DNA of 64,000 nucleotides from Myxococcales bacterium (GCA_007131745.1 SLPX01000035.1:1-64000); one strand, 5' to 3'; counted from the first letter of the stretch, positions 27,458 to 36,631 are shown. The notes: generated from the letters alone by a model not told the origin. Program-made: numbers and translations.

Positions 27458-28390
27458 ATGTCTAAGAAGGTTTTGTTGGCGACCGTTAAGCCCTTTTCCC
27501 CGATTGCCCGCGACCAGGTGACCGCTATCTTGAAAGAAGCGGGATATGATGCCCCGGTCCTGGAATCATATCCGGAAAAGAGCGACCTGCTAAAAGCGGT
27601 TGCGGATGCGGACGCTATGATAGTTCGCAGCGACGAAGTGGATGAAGAAGTTTTAGATGCAGCAAAAAAACTCAAACTGGTCGTACGCGCGGGCGCTGGG
27701 TATGACAATGTGGACTGTGAAGGAGCCAAAAAGCGGTCAGTGCTCGTAATGAACACGCCCGGACAAAACGCGAACGCTGTGGCCGAGCTGGCCGGTGGAA
27801 TGATGGTCTACATGGCCAGGGGTCAATTCAACGGAAAACCCGGAACCGAACTAAAAGGAAAGCGTCTCGGCCTCCTGGCAATAGGCGCTGTGGGAAAAGC
27901 GGTCGCTGATATAGCCAAGGGATTCGGAATGAAGGTGAGAGCTTTTGACAAATTCGTGGACGAAAAAAGCATCCGGGAAATGTCCGTGGAACCCAAGGCA
28001 TCCGCGGAAGAGCTGTTTGCAGACAGTGACTATCTCTCGCTTCACATCCCGGCAAACTCGGAAACAAAGGGCTCCATCGGCCGGAGTCTCTTGAGCCTGC
28101 TCCCTGAAAACGGTGTTTTGGTCAACACGGCTAGGGCCGAGGTCATTAATGAAGCCGAGCTTGTTGAAATGTTCGGCGAGCGTACGGATCTGCGATATGT
28201 CACCGACATAGCTCCCAAGGATGAGACCCACAAAGTGTTGATGGAAAAATACTCGGCACGTTACTACGCCACTCCGAAAAAGATGGGAGCGCAGACAGAA
28301 GAGGCCAATGTGAACGCCGGAACAGCAGCCGCTCGCCAAATCGTTGATTTCTTTGAAAACAACATTCGGAAATTCGTGGTAAACGACTAG
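27458..28390 (+). CDS. serA: D-3-phosphoglycerate dehydrogenase-like 2-hydroxyacid dehydrogenase
   Basis: 310 residues, NAD-binding D-isomer-specific dehydrogenase (MNTPGQNANAVAELAGG; nucleotide-binding GLLAIGAVGKAV; NTARAEVINEAEL). It is the short form without regulatory ACT domains. At the position of the catalytic His (normally TPHxGxxTxEA) it has TPKKMGAQTEEA, so His is replaced by Lys, a change I recall from Bacteroides/spirochaete-type short SerA proteins; this may be a known subfamily rather than a broken enzyme. GAGGAGG six bases before ATG fixes the start. It starts the run serA-aroA-aroK-aroC. Confidence 0.85.
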   Translation: MSKKVLLATVKPFSPIARDQVTAILKEAGYDAPVLESYPEKSDLLKAVADADAMIVRSDEVDEEVLDAAKKLKLVVRAGAGYDNVDCEGAKKRSVLVMNTPGQNANAVAELAGGMMVYMARGQFNGKPGTELKGKRLGLLAIGAVGKAVADIAKGFGMKVRAFDKFVDEKSIREMSVEPKASAEELFADSDYLSLHIPANSETKGSIGRSLLSLLPENGVLVNTARAEVINEAELVEMFGERTDLRYVTDIAPKDETHKVLMEKYSARYYATPKKMGAQTEEANVNAGTAAARQIVDFFENNIRKFVVND

Positions 28391-28419
28391 AACCGCGTAC
28401 AACCCTCCGCAGGCGGGAC

Positions 28420-29721
28420 ATGTCAAAAAAAAACAATCACCCGGTTTTTTGTCCCTGTGACAAAAAACCGATCTCCACAATGACGGATCTACTGTCGGTC
28501 ACGGTTCCTTCATCGAAAAGCCTTACCCAGAGGGCGATCCTGGTAGCAGCCCTAACCCCGGGACAAAGTTCCATCTTGAATCCACTGGACTGCGACGATT
28601 CGAGAGTTCTCATAAAAGCCCTCAGAAAAATGGGCGTCCAGGTGAAACACACCACAACGCGCGACGGAACAACCGATGTTTCGGCTCTTGAAATCACCGG
28701 GCCGGAAAAGTTGCTCCCTCCGGGAGAAACCCTGTTTCTGAACAACGCCGGCACGGCGGTACGGTTCCTGGCACCCATATCTCTGCTGCTCAGAGCCGGG
28801 GAATCCATGACCATCGACGGCGTTGAGGCCATGAGGAACCGCCCCATGAAAGGGTTGCTCGAAACCCTCGACCGGATGGGGGTGGAGATCGAGTGCCTTG
28901 AAAAACCTTTCTGTCCGCCAGTGTGCTTTAAGAAAAAGCTTTCGGATCATGCGCCCCATGTCGTAACACTGGATCCCGCAGGTTCCAGTCAGCAACTCTC
29001 CGGCATGTTGATGATCGGACCAAAAATGGAATCAGGATTGAAAATTCAACTCACATCGGCCGTACCGTCTTCGCCTTACGTTGACCTAACGGTAGACGTG
29101 ATGAAATCATTCGGAATCACAGTTAAAAGATCCGCGGGCAAAGCCGCAAAGAACGAGGATGTTTTCTCGGTTCCGGCCGGAGATTACCTCGCCGCGAAAT
29201 ATTTCGTGGAAGGAGATCATTCCAGCGCTTCATACATGCTGGCAGCGTCGCTGCTCACGGGAAAACCTGTTCACGTGACAAATGTCTCCCCAAAATCCAA
29301 GCAGGGCGACCGAGTTTTTAGCAACATCCTGGAAGAATTGAAAAGCCCCGGCCCGAAAGAGATTGACATGCATGAATGTCCTGACGTGGCGCCCACCGCG
29401 CTTGCATGCGCTCTTTTTCGCGAAGATCCCACGAAGATCCTGAATGTTTCCCATTTGAAAATCAAGGAATGCGACCGAATAGAAGTGCCGGCCAAAGAGC
29501 TGAGCAAGCTGGGCGCTAAAATCAAAACCCTTGATGACGGCTGGATCATTAATCCCTCGCCGCTTAGCGGCCCGGCCCAATTGGATCCCCATGGGGATCA
29601 CCGCATGGCGATGATTTTCGGAATCATATCGCTCCGGGTGGATGGTATAACGATCCTTGACCCCGGCTGCGTTGACAAGTCTTTTCCCCATTTTTGGGAA
29701 AAACTGGAGCTTTTTAAATGA
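28420..29721 (+). CDS. aroA: 3-phosphoshikimate 1-carboxyvinyltransferase (EPSP synthase)
   Basis: Transfers the enolpyruvyl group from PEP to shikimate-3-phosphate. Signatures: PSSKSLTQRAI (substrate), NNAGTAVRFLAP (usually NAGTAMR), LDPAGSSQQLSGMLM, KECDRI and DHRMAM; 433 residues is normal. The first 20 residues before MTDLLSV look non-homologous, so the real start could be the ATG at 28480, but that ATG has no Shine-Dalgarno; the earlier ATG follows CAGGCGGGAC. Its end overlaps aroK by 4 bases (ATGA). Confidence 0.93.
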   Translation: MSKKNNHPVFCPCDKKPISTMTDLLSVTVPSSKSLTQRAILVAALTPGQSSILNPLDCDDSRVLIKALRKMGVQVKHTTTRDGTTDVSALEITGPEKLLPPGETLFLNNAGTAVRFLAPISLLLRAGESMTIDGVEAMRNRPMKGLLETLDRMGVEIECLEKPFCPPVCFKKKLSDHAPHVVTLDPAGSSQQLSGMLMIGPKMESGLKIQLTSAVPSSPYVDLTVDVMKSFGITVKRSAGKAAKNEDVFSVPAGDYLAAKYFVEGDHSSASYMLAASLLTGKPVHVTNVSPKSKQGDRVFSNILEELKSPGPKEIDMHECPDVAPTALACALFREDPTKILNVSHLKIKECDRIEVPAKELSKLGAKIKTLDDGWIINPSPLSGPAQLDPHGDHRMAMIFGIISLRVDGITILDPGCVDKSFPHFWEKLELFK

Positions 29722-30290
29722 TTCGTTCAGACCTCCCATGTCGCCTGATCCTGGTTGGACTCCGGGGCTCGGGGAAAACATCGGCAGGAAAACTTCTTTC
29801 CAGTCGAATCGGCGCGGGCTTTTTCGATACTGATGAGTGGATCGAAAAAGAAAGGGGAAAAACAATACAAGAAATATTTCGAACGGAAGGAGAATCCGCG
29901 TTACGTTCTTTGGAGCGCCGCAGCCTGGAAACTCTTCAGAAGAGACCCACCCCGGAAGTCGTATCCACGGGCGGAGGAATCGTGCAATCAACGACAAACC
30001 GCAACCTCATCACCGCGCTGGGTCAAGTGGTATACCTCCAGGCAAATTGTGAAACATTGGTAAAGCGCATTCAATCAACTCCACGGCAAAAATCTTCCCG
30101 TCCCAAGCTCACTAACCTCTCGCCCGAAGATGAAATGAAGGCGATGAACCTTAAAAGGCATCCCTTGTACCTGGAAGTCGCGCATGCAATAGTCGACGCG
30201 GAACCAAGCATTGAAGAAGTCGTGGAAAAACTCGCTGTGATCTGGAAGTCGTTGTGTTTTTTGCAACATAAAAGGTCTGCTGATCGATGA
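29718..30290 (+). CDS. aroK: Shikimate kinase
   Basis: 190 residues, P-loop kinase phosphorylating shikimate at O3. The Walker A is GLRGSGKTSAGKLL, followed by the shikimate-binding DTDEWIEKERGKTIQEIF and GESALRSLERRSLETL, and the GGG motif VSTGGGIV. The start overlaps aroA by ATGA, and its own stop overlaps aroC by ATGA, so all three are translationally coupled. The residues after about 160 are a little longer than in E. coli AroK but otherwise normal. Confidence 0.93.
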   Translation: MIRSDLPCRLILVGLRGSGKTSAGKLLSSRIGAGFFDTDEWIEKERGKTIQEIFRTEGESALRSLERRSLETLQKRPTPEVVSTGGGIVQSTTNRNLITALGQVVYLQANCETLVKRIQSTPRQKSSRPKLTNLSPEDEMKAMNLKRHPLYLEVAHAIVDAEPSIEEVVEKLAVIWKSLCFLQHKRSADR

Positions 30291-31576
30291 GTAGAGGTCC
30301 CAATTCATTTGGAAGCTTTTTTCGCATAACCACTTTCGGAGAATCTCACGGATACGGAGTGGGAGTGGTTCTGGACGGGGTACGGCCAGGCATAGAATTC
30401 GACATACGGGAAATCCAGAAAGAGCTGGATCGCAGAAGGCCCGGTCAAAACGAACTGGTGTCACCGAGAAAAGAACCGGACCGGGTGGAAATCGTTTCAG
30501 GCGTTTTCAACAACCGAACCACGGGAGCGCCTTTGTGTCTTCTGATAAGAAACTTAAACGCGGATCCCAAAGCGTATGAACATCTGAAAAACATCTTTCG
30601 TCCCGGTCACGCGGATTTCACTTTTCTTGCAAAATACGGCATTCGGGACTGGCGCGGAGGCGGAAGATCATCAGGACGTGAAACCGCTGCGCGGGTAGCC
30701 GCCGCAGCGATGGCAAGACAACTCCTGAAAAAAAAGAAGGTATCCGTAATCGGTTTCACCCGGCGAATCGGCCCCATCCAGATTTCACATTCAACCATCC
30801 GGCAGTTTGAACGAGCCTGCGAAAACGGAGATTTTACGGAAGCCGCCCGGATGATTGAAAGTTCCCCGGTGCGCTGCCCGGATCACGAAGCGTCCGAATC
30901 CATGAAGAACCTGGTGGCCGAAACTCGTAAAGCCGGTGACTCGATCGGCGGGGTGATTGAACTTCGGGCCTACGGCGTACCCCCGGGGTGGGGGGATCCG
31001 GTTTTTTGCAAACTGGATGCAGAACTTGCCTCGGGCCTCATGTCTATCGGCGGGGTCAAGGGAATCGAGATCGGCGCGGGTTTCGCGCTCTCAGAACAAA
31101 AGGGATCAGAATCAAATGACCACCTGTGCCCCGGCGGGTTTGAAACAAACATGGCAGGCGGCCTGCTGGGCGGGATTTCGAATGGATCCCCTATTGTCAT
31201 CAGGCTTGCCGTCAAACCCACCCCATCCATAGGGATTCCGCAAAAGAGCGTGGACACAAAAAACAACCCTTGCATCGTTAAAACCGTGGGGAGACACGAT
31301 CCTTGCCTTGCACCCAGAGTGGTGACCGTAGCGGAAGGAATGATGTGCCTGGTTCTCGCGGAAGCATCCCTCCGGCAGGACGCTCTTATGAACGAACCTG
31401 CCGACGCTCACGCTTTACAACTGGCGGGTATTCGCTCGTGGGAGGATCTTTTCAGCGCACTGAAAAGAATGCAAACTCTTCGGCAAATCGGTCTAAATCA
31501 CGAAGTCATACAAAAACTAGCCATGGAATACGGGATTTCTGAAAAAGATCTGCATGGTCTCAAAAAGATTCTTTAA
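30287..31576 (+). CDS. aroC: Chorismate synthase
   Basis: Makes chorismate from EPSP by anti-1,4-elimination using reduced FMN. The N-terminal FGESHGYGVGVVLDG, the basic segment RRRPGQ and the ends DWRGGGRSSGRETAARVAAAA and NEPADAHALQLAG are diagnostic. At 429 residues it is somewhat longer than the usual 360 to 390, with insertions of about 40 to 60 residues in the middle. It is the last gene of the aromatic run, converging with the RlmI-like gene; the 38-base gap shows no terminator hairpin. Confidence 0.92.
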   Translation: MSRGPNSFGSFFRITTFGESHGYGVGVVLDGVRPGIEFDIREIQKELDRRRPGQNELVSPRKEPDRVEIVSGVFNNRTTGAPLCLLIRNLNADPKAYEHLKNIFRPGHADFTFLAKYGIRDWRGGGRSSGRETAARVAAAAMARQLLKKKKVSVIGFTRRIGPIQISHSTIRQFERACENGDFTEAARMIESSPVRCPDHEASESMKNLVAETRKAGDSIGGVIELRAYGVPPGWGDPVFCKLDAELASGLMSIGGVKGIEIGAGFALSEQKGSESNDHLCPGGFETNMAGGLLGGISNGSPIVIRLAVKPTPSIGIPQKSVDTKNNPCIVKTVGRHDPCLAPRVVTVAEGMMCLVLAEASLRQDALMNEPADAHALQLAGIRSWEDLFSALKRMQTLRQIGLNHEVIQKLAMEYGISEKDLHGLKKIL

Positions 31577-31614
31577 AAAATGATCGCCTATACAGCTCCG
31601 ATCCAGCCGCAAGA

Positions 31615-32904
31615 TTAATCGGCCGCCATGAAAAAAGCTTTCAAGTATGATCCCTCCCTGAATCCGACCGGTTGGGGAAAATCCGCCGGCATGCCCATTT
31701 TTTCCAATATTTTCAAAGTCCTGCCTGCCCGGACAGCCCCTTGGGCGATAAGCTTCTGAAACCCTTCCTCGTCCACGCCTTGCGTGTTGCAACACGCAAG
31801 GATAAATCCGCCGGGTTTTACTATTTTCAATGCCGTCTCCATGAGCACGGGATAGTCGTTTTTCAGGACAAAACTTTTTTTTCCAGCAGAGTAAGTCGGT
31901 GGATCAAGGATAGCGATATCATAGGGGCCGCGTCCTTGTTTCGCCAGCCGGGCCATTGCAGCGACGGCATCCAGCGCCATGAATTCGTATTTGTCGGGAT
32001 CCAGTTCGTTAAGGCGAAAATTCTTTTTCGACCAGGCAAGATATTTTTTTGAAATATCTATGGATACGACCTCTTCGGCGCCCGCAGCGGCAGCGTAAAC
32101 ACTGAAACTACCCGTGTGAGAAAAACAGTTTACAACTTTCTTGTTTTTCGAGATCCGACCAACAAGAGAACGGGCTTCACGCAAGTCGCAATAAAAACCA
32201 ACACTTACCGGAGCGCGCACATCCACGAGAAACTTCAATTCGTTTTCGTGCACTACCTCTTCCATGTCCGCTCTCCGCCCCCATACCAAGGATGCTGCCG
32301 AATGCTGCTTTTCATGGGAAAGCGGGCGAAACCTCTTTTGCAAGTATACACCTTCGAGATCTGTTTTTTCAGCCATCACTTTGCAAATGTCTTCAACTAA
32401 AAAGCCTCCTTCTTCGCAATACTGAGTGATCACGGCGAAGCGCGCGAAGCGATCCACCGCGAACCCCGACAAGCCTTCGCCTTCTCCGTGAACCAGCCGG
32501 TATACGGAAAGACCCTTCGGTAAGAGTTTTTCCCTTAAAGCCAAAGCTTTGACTATTGAATTTTCCACCAATCCGGTTTTGTGTCGGGGTGCTTCTCTTG
32601 TTGACAATATTCGCATGGCCACGGCCCCCTCGGAACACAAGTAGCCCCGGCCTATAAACTTTCCTCTGGAATCCACTGCTTCCAAAAGCCCTTTTTCCCG
32701 CATGGAAAAGTCGGTTCCCACTCCGTGCTTCAGTGTATTTCGATAAACCCACGGATGCCCCGCCTTGACCCACCAGGCTCCTTCGCTGTCAAGCCTGATA
32801 CTTCCCCTGCGCACTCCTACGGTTTTTTGGACGCTCCTATCTTCTTTCCGAACTCCGCCTCTTCTGCCGAATCCGCCTAGCTTGGTTTTTTCTGATCTGG
32901 TCAT
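31615..32904 (-). CDS. RlmI-like rRNA large-subunit methyltransferase
   Basis: 429 residues: an N-terminal PUA-like region (GHPWVYRNTL, GRGYL) and a class I SAM methyltransferase domain with NCFSHTGSFSVYAAAAGAEEVVSIDIS (SAM-binding motif I/II), AILDPPTYSAG (motif IV, DPPxY-type) and CCNTQG near the catalytic Cys. The family methylates C5 of specific cytidines in 23S rRNA (RlmI, C1962 in E. coli), with YccW-type relatives of unknown target, so I leave the symbol empty. The first 25 residues are basic and may be an uncertain extension. Confidence 0.85.
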   Translation of the reverse strand: MTRSEKTKLGGFGRRGGVRKEDRSVQKTVGVRRGSIRLDSEGAWWVKAGHPWVYRNTLKHGVGTDFSMREKGLLEAVDSRGKFIGRGYLCSEGAVAMRILSTREAPRHKTGLVENSIVKALALREKLLPKGLSVYRLVHGEGEGLSGFAVDRFARFAVITQYCEEGGFLVEDICKVMAEKTDLEGVYLQKRFRPLSHEKQHSAASLVWGRRADMEEVVHENELKFLVDVRAPVSVGFYCDLREARSLVGRISKNKKVVNCFSHTGSFSVYAAAAGAEEVVSIDISKKYLAWSKKNFRLNELDPDKYEFMALDAVAAMARLAKQGRGPYDIAILDPPTYSAGKKSFVLKNDYPVLMETALKIVKPGGFILACCNTQGVDEEGFQKLIAQGAVRAGRTLKILEKMGMPADFPQPVGFREGSYLKAFFMAAD

Positions 32905-33288
32905 AATCTTTCAGGCTCTCTTCTCTGTTTTTCATTTCTTCGAGATCACTGATTTCTCAAAAAATCTCATTCTTGTCATTCCGAATTAAATTGCCAAACT
33001 CCGCGCTTCAATCCGAATGGTTTTTGAAACAACTTGTCGTTTACACAATTTTCGTGGAAAATACTCGTGTTTTTTTGGATTTTGTGATAGTTCTTCAAAC
33101 ATTCGAGGTCTTTGTAGTGTCCAATACTTCGTAACAGCCCCGGACAAGCCTTGGCACTGTCGAAACAATGCCTGGAAAATGCCGGACATTGGATGAAAAG
33201 CAGAGAACCAAACAAAGAAGGTATTAAAGCTGAAAAAACTGTTGTCCCGAAGATTCAAAATGGATTATAAGATCGACTTTGTTGATTT
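32905..33288. other. Intergenic region with no supported gene
   Basis: Between the divergent methyltransferase and the 33407 gene I see no credible coding sequence, rRNA or tRNA. Only short AT-rich frames without recognisable product are present. The final 110 bases before the GTG of the next gene look structured and are described separately. Confidence 0.5.
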
Positions 33289-33400
33289 GAGTGGATTGTT
33301 CGGACCGAACGTACCGCTGCCGACGTAGGCATGTTTGCTCTTCGTCGGCTGAGGGTTCGTTGCCTAAGGGACATGGATCCGGGAACCAGCGAGCCGGGAG
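33289..33400 (+). ncRNA. Candidate structured 5' leader or small RNA
   Basis: A 7-bp perfect stem, GCCGACG (33319-33325) with CGTCGGC (33343-33349), encloses GGCA/TGCT pairing; an upstream near-palindrome GTTCGGACCGAAC (33298-33310) and a following G-rich segment with short complementary blocks complete the stretch, which ends at the Shine-Dalgarno of the next gene. I could not assign it to a named RNA family; 6S-like and riboswitch-like folds were considered. Covariation would be needed for any claim. Confidence 0.3.
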
Positions 33401-33406
33401 GTAGTT

Positions 33407-34330
33407 GTGCAGACCGAAGAAACAAAAGACATCAAAAAGGCAGCTAAAACCCCTGAAGTAGACATTCTGGGAGAACCGGCGGGTGAAGAGATCGTCGATG
33501 CTTTCGTGAAAGACGCTCATTCGTGGTTTGAAGAAGAAGTACAGGAAGCCAAAAACGCAAAAGCGCAACAGGAAGCGGATCTCAAGGCCAAGCAAGACGC
33601 CGAGCTGCAGGCCAGGCTGGAAGCAGAAGCACGGGCGAAGAAGGAGTTGGCCGAAAAGCTTGAGGCTGAAAAGAGAGCACGGGAGGAGGCCGAAAGAAAG
33701 GCAAGGGAAAACGCCGAAAGAACCGCTTCTGAAAAAGCCGTTGCCAAAGAACCTGTGGAAACCGCTGTGCAAGGAGCGCCTGTTGCTGCATCACCCGCGG
33801 TCGTTTCTACCGCAGGGCCGGCGGTGGCTCCGGCTGGAGGCGACTCTTCTCAAACCATGAAATGGGTGGCCATGTTCGGATCCGCGGTCATCTTGGCCGG
33901 CGCCCTCGTATTTGTGGGCGTTCAGTTGGGAAAAGGGGCGGATGGACCCAAGGAACAACCTGCACATGCGCCTGCTCCTGAAAAACCGGTTGAGCAAACA
34001 GAAGTCCAACCCAAAGAGACACAAGAACCGGTGGAAAAACCCATCGAAAAACCTGAGTTCAGAGTTCAACCGCTTGATCCGCAAGAGGACCGAGTAGAAA
34101 CGACTCAGCCGGAAACCGCTGAGCCGGAAACCGCTGAGCCGGAAACCGATGTTGCCGACACAGCCGAACCCGAAGAAGACCCGGTGGAGAAAAAAGCTAA
34201 AAAACCCGCTCCTCCGAAAAAACGGCCGACAACCGTAAAGAAAACGACACCAAAAACAAAACAACCGCAAAAGAAACCTCCGGCAAAAAAGAAACCGGGG
34301 GCAAAAGAAGTCTGGGAAAGCCCGTTTTAA
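33407..34330 (+). CDS. Single-pass membrane protein with coiled-coil and Pro/Glu-rich linker
   Basis: 307 residues, unrecognised. GTG 33407 with GGGAGG upstream is the start because a stop lies 14 codons earlier in frame. Residues about 35-105 are a charged Ala/Glu/Lys coiled coil (ARAKKELAEKLEAEKRAREEAERKARE), followed by a hydrophobic helix near 151-173 (WVAMFGSAVILAGALVFVGVQLG) and a long Pro/Glu/Lys-rich segment including three copies of EPETA, ending in basic TKQPQKKPPAKKKPG. The layout resembles TonB- or TolA-type periplasm-spanning linkers with a cytoplasmic coiled coil. Two further envelope genes follow closely. Confidence 0.5.
   Translation: MQTEETKDIKKAAKTPEVDILGEPAGEEIVDAFVKDAHSWFEEEVQEAKNAKAQQEADLKAKQDAELQARLEAEARAKKELAEKLEAEKRAREEAERKARENAERTASEKAVAKEPVETAVQGAPVAASPAVVSTAGPAVAPAGGDSSQTMKWVAMFGSAVILAGALVFVGVQLGKGADGPKEQPAHAPAPEKPVEQTEVQPKETQEPVEKPIEKPEFRVQPLDPQEDRVETTQPETAEPETAEPETDVADTAEPEEDPVEKKAKKPAPPKKRPTTVKKTTPKTKQPQKKPPAKKKPGAKEVWESPF
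34108..34152 (+). repeat. Three direct copies of a 15-bp unit in the linker
   Basis: GAGCCGGAAACCGCT-type units encode Pro-Glu-Thr-Ala-Glu three times in the Pro/Glu linker of the upstream envelope protein, indicating local tandem duplication. Confidence 0.6.
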
Positions 34331-34399
34331 AGAGGCTTCCCGGATTCGGCGGGCTCAGACACGGAAAACCATCCTGAACACAAGGGATCAAGAGGGAAA

Positions 34400-35674
34400 A
34401 TGATGCAAGATATGAAACGAATGCTTGGCTTTTTCGCCCTGATAGTCTGCATGACGGGCATGGCTGGTCTCGCGCAAGGGCAGGAAACGCCCCGAGATCA
34501 AGCAAAAGAGGCGTTTCAAAAAGGCTTCGCCCATTACCAGGCAGGTCAGTACCTGCAGGCGGTCAGGGAACTGCGCAGAGCATACAACATACGGCCGGTT
34601 CCATTGGTGCTCTATTACATAGGTAAAACATATCAAGCGGCCGAATTGGTGGAAGAAGCGATCGCAGCTTTTCAACAGTTTTTGGATGAAGCCCGCTTGA
34701 CGGAACCCAGAAGAAAAGAGGCGCAGGAAGCAATTGAGGCTCTAGGAGGCACGATTAAAACAAAGCCGTCCGAACCGGATCATCCGGTAAGAACTCCTGA
34801 TGTTCGGCCTGAAGAAGAACCGAAACCGGAACCCAAGAGAATCGTTCGCCGCGTAAAACCAGGCGAAATAATTCATGAAATCATCGAGGAGGCAAGGCCC
34901 AACCTGCCTCTCTTGATAGAAGCAGAGTTACCCGATGACATCGAATGGGCCAGGCTCTATGTGTATTATCGAGCTCCTGGTAGAGAAGAGTTTGAAAAAA
35001 AGCTGATGCCCCCGGGCCGTAGGGGAATTTACAGCTATCTTATTCACCACAGCGTACTTAAAGGAACATCGCTCCAGTACTACATTGAAGCGGTTGGCAG
35101 AACCGGAAAGAGAATCGCCGGTTCGGGAACGGCCACATCCCCGAACATTATTCTCCTCAGCCCCGAGGCCCCCATGCAGCCGGGAGGACGAATGGACGAT
35201 TCGGGCCAGGACCCTGCAGTAACCACCAAGATTGTGAAGGGCGTGTCCGTTCCCATTGAAAGACCTGATGAAGAAACGGTGCGTCCCTGGCGGATGTACG
35301 GTGCAATCGCCCTAACAGCTGCTACTGTCGCTCTTGCAGGCGCGGGCATCGGTCTGGGCATACAATCCCGCTACAAAGCACAAGACATTGCTGACTCGGG
35401 AACAGCAAGGTTGCCCGGAGGAGGGTGGGATTTTCCGCCCTTTGCGGTTTTCGACTCATCTTTGCAAGACACCGAAAACAAGGGAAGATCGTACGAAGTC
35501 GGAGGGATCGTCTGTTTGTCTTTCGCAGCGGTTGCAGCTGGAGGAGCGATTTACTTGTGGCTTAACCACTTCGGCGTCTTCGGTTCAAAAAGAGAGAAAG
35601 CTGAAAAATCTTCATCCGTAGCGCCTATTGTGGGCAGAGGAACCGCTGGTTTCACCTATGGACTGAATTTCTAA
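34400..35674 (+). CDS. Exported TPR protein with C-terminal membrane segments
   Basis: 424 residues: an N-terminal signal peptide (MLGFFALIVCMTGMAGLAQG), TPR repeats (DQAKEAFQKGFAHYQAGQYLQAVRELRRAY and EEAIAAFQQFLDEA), a Pro/Glu linker, a beta-rich middle region (LLIEAELPDDIEWARLYVYYRAPG) and two hydrophobic helices near 300-320 and 375-395. This composite type is common in Myxococcota but without defined function. Neighbours on both sides are envelope proteins on the same strand. The start could be the ATG at 34403, three bases downstream. Confidence 0.6.
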   Translation: MMQDMKRMLGFFALIVCMTGMAGLAQGQETPRDQAKEAFQKGFAHYQAGQYLQAVRELRRAYNIRPVPLVLYYIGKTYQAAELVEEAIAAFQQFLDEARLTEPRRKEAQEAIEALGGTIKTKPSEPDHPVRTPDVRPEEEPKPEPKRIVRRVKPGEIIHEIIEEARPNLPLLIEAELPDDIEWARLYVYYRAPGREEFEKKLMPPGRRGIYSYLIHHSVLKGTSLQYYIEAVGRTGKRIAGSGTATSPNIILLSPEAPMQPGGRMDDSGQDPAVTTKIVKGVSVPIERPDEETVRPWRMYGAIALTAATVALAGAGIGLGIQSRYKAQDIADSGTARLPGGGWDFPPFAVFDSSLQDTENKGRSYEVGGIVCLSFAAVAAGGAIYLWLNHFGVFGSKREKAEKSSSVAPIVGRGTAGFTYGLNF

Positions 35675-35694
35675 TCATTTTGAGGAACGACCCC

Positions 35695-36603
35695 ATGAAA
35701 AAAAGTCTCACGATATTTGTAGGTTTTATGATCGCCGGCCTTTCCGGATGTTACAATCCGGAACTCGCTCCGGCACCGTTTCTCTGTGGCCCCGGCGGAG
35801 CCTGCCCAAAAGGGTATACTTGTTATGGAGGCATCTGCATGGACTACCTGCCGGAGTGCATGATGGACGGTTACATATTTGACGGCAAACAGGACGCGGA
35901 CTTGGAACCCAACAACACGCCCGAGATGGCGGTCACTCTGTTTTGCGGTCTTCCGCCGGACGATCCGGAGTATAATCCTTGCGTATGTCCCCCCATGCCG
36001 ACCATTGAGGGTTTTCGGCGGAAAAACTATTCAAACGGTCTGGGCAGTCTGGCCATATGTCCACCGGGTGATCATGACTGGTACAGATTTTACCTTCTCC
36101 CGAACGAGACTCTCAAGGTGAAGGTTCTATACAGGTATCACCTGGGCAGGGATCTCAACTTGGAGATAGGGTATTTCGACAGCGAAGGCAGATACGTACG
36201 GATGAAAGAATCCAAGACACCGAATGATAATGAAGAGCTGGAAGTTGATGCAACCCATAGAGGATGGCACTATATCCTCGTTTACCCTGCAAGATCACAG
36301 AATCAATATGATCAGTTCGGCCAGATTACTCATCCAGCGGATGTAAACGAATATGTCCTTCAGTACGAATTGAATCCGAACAACAAGTGCAACAACAATG
36401 GAGTTTGCGACCCATATGAAACGCACGCTAGTTGCCCTAACGATTGCCCGGATCCATTCTGCGGAAACAAAGTTTGCGAACCGACTGAAATGGGCGCAAA
36501 TGCTTGCGATCTCGATTGTGTCTGTGGAAATGGAACATGTGACGTACATGTAGGACAATCCCCCATGAACTGTCCCCAGGACTGTCCCCCCGATTGCTCC
36601 TGA
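35695..36603 (+). CDS. Cys-rich lipoprotein with PPC-like domain
   Basis: About 302 residues. Signal peptide with lipobox LSGC, a Cys-rich stretch, then a middle region with DADLEPNNTPEMAV and GDHDWYRFYLLPNETLKVKVLY that resembles bacterial pre-peptidase C-terminal (PPC) beta domains, ending in Cys-rich repeats CNNNGVCDPYETHASCPNDC, CGNKVCEPTE and CGNGTCD. Such 'CGNGVCD' modules are frequent in surface lipoproteins of Myxococcota and relatives. ATG 35695 has GAGGAA eight bases upstream. It follows the TPR gene by 20 bases. Confidence 0.65.
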   Translation: MKKSLTIFVGFMIAGLSGCYNPELAPAPFLCGPGGACPKGYTCYGGICMDYLPECMMDGYIFDGKQDADLEPNNTPEMAVTLFCGLPPDDPEYNPCVCPPMPTIEGFRRKNYSNGLGSLAICPPGDHDWYRFYLLPNETLKVKVLYRYHLGRDLNLEIGYFDSEGRYVRMKESKTPNDNEELEVDATHRGWHYILVYPARSQNQYDQFGQITHPADVNEYVLQYELNPNNKCNNNGVCDPYETHASCPNDCPDPFCGNKVCEPTEMGANACDLDCVCGNGTCDVHVGQSPMNCPQDCPPDCS

Positions 36604-36613
36604 TTCGGCGGTG

Positions 36614-36631
36614 ATTCTTTGCTCCAAGAAT
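36614..36631 (+). terminator. Weak candidate hairpin before a T-rich tract
   Basis: ATTCTT and AAGAAT (36614-36631) form a six-pair stem, followed by TTTTTCTTTTC about ten bases on. It could terminate the envelope gene run before pilB, but the stem is AT-only and the T-tract is not immediate. Confidence 0.3.

Noticed and set aside
27851..28480. 209-residue minus-strand frame opposite serA
   Set aside because: Overlaps a well supported dehydrogenase gene and has no recognisable domain.
33224..33772. Minus-strand 182-residue frame across the candidate leader
   Set aside because: Phe/Arg-rich composition is the reverse image of the Ala/Glu-rich coding strand; no domain.
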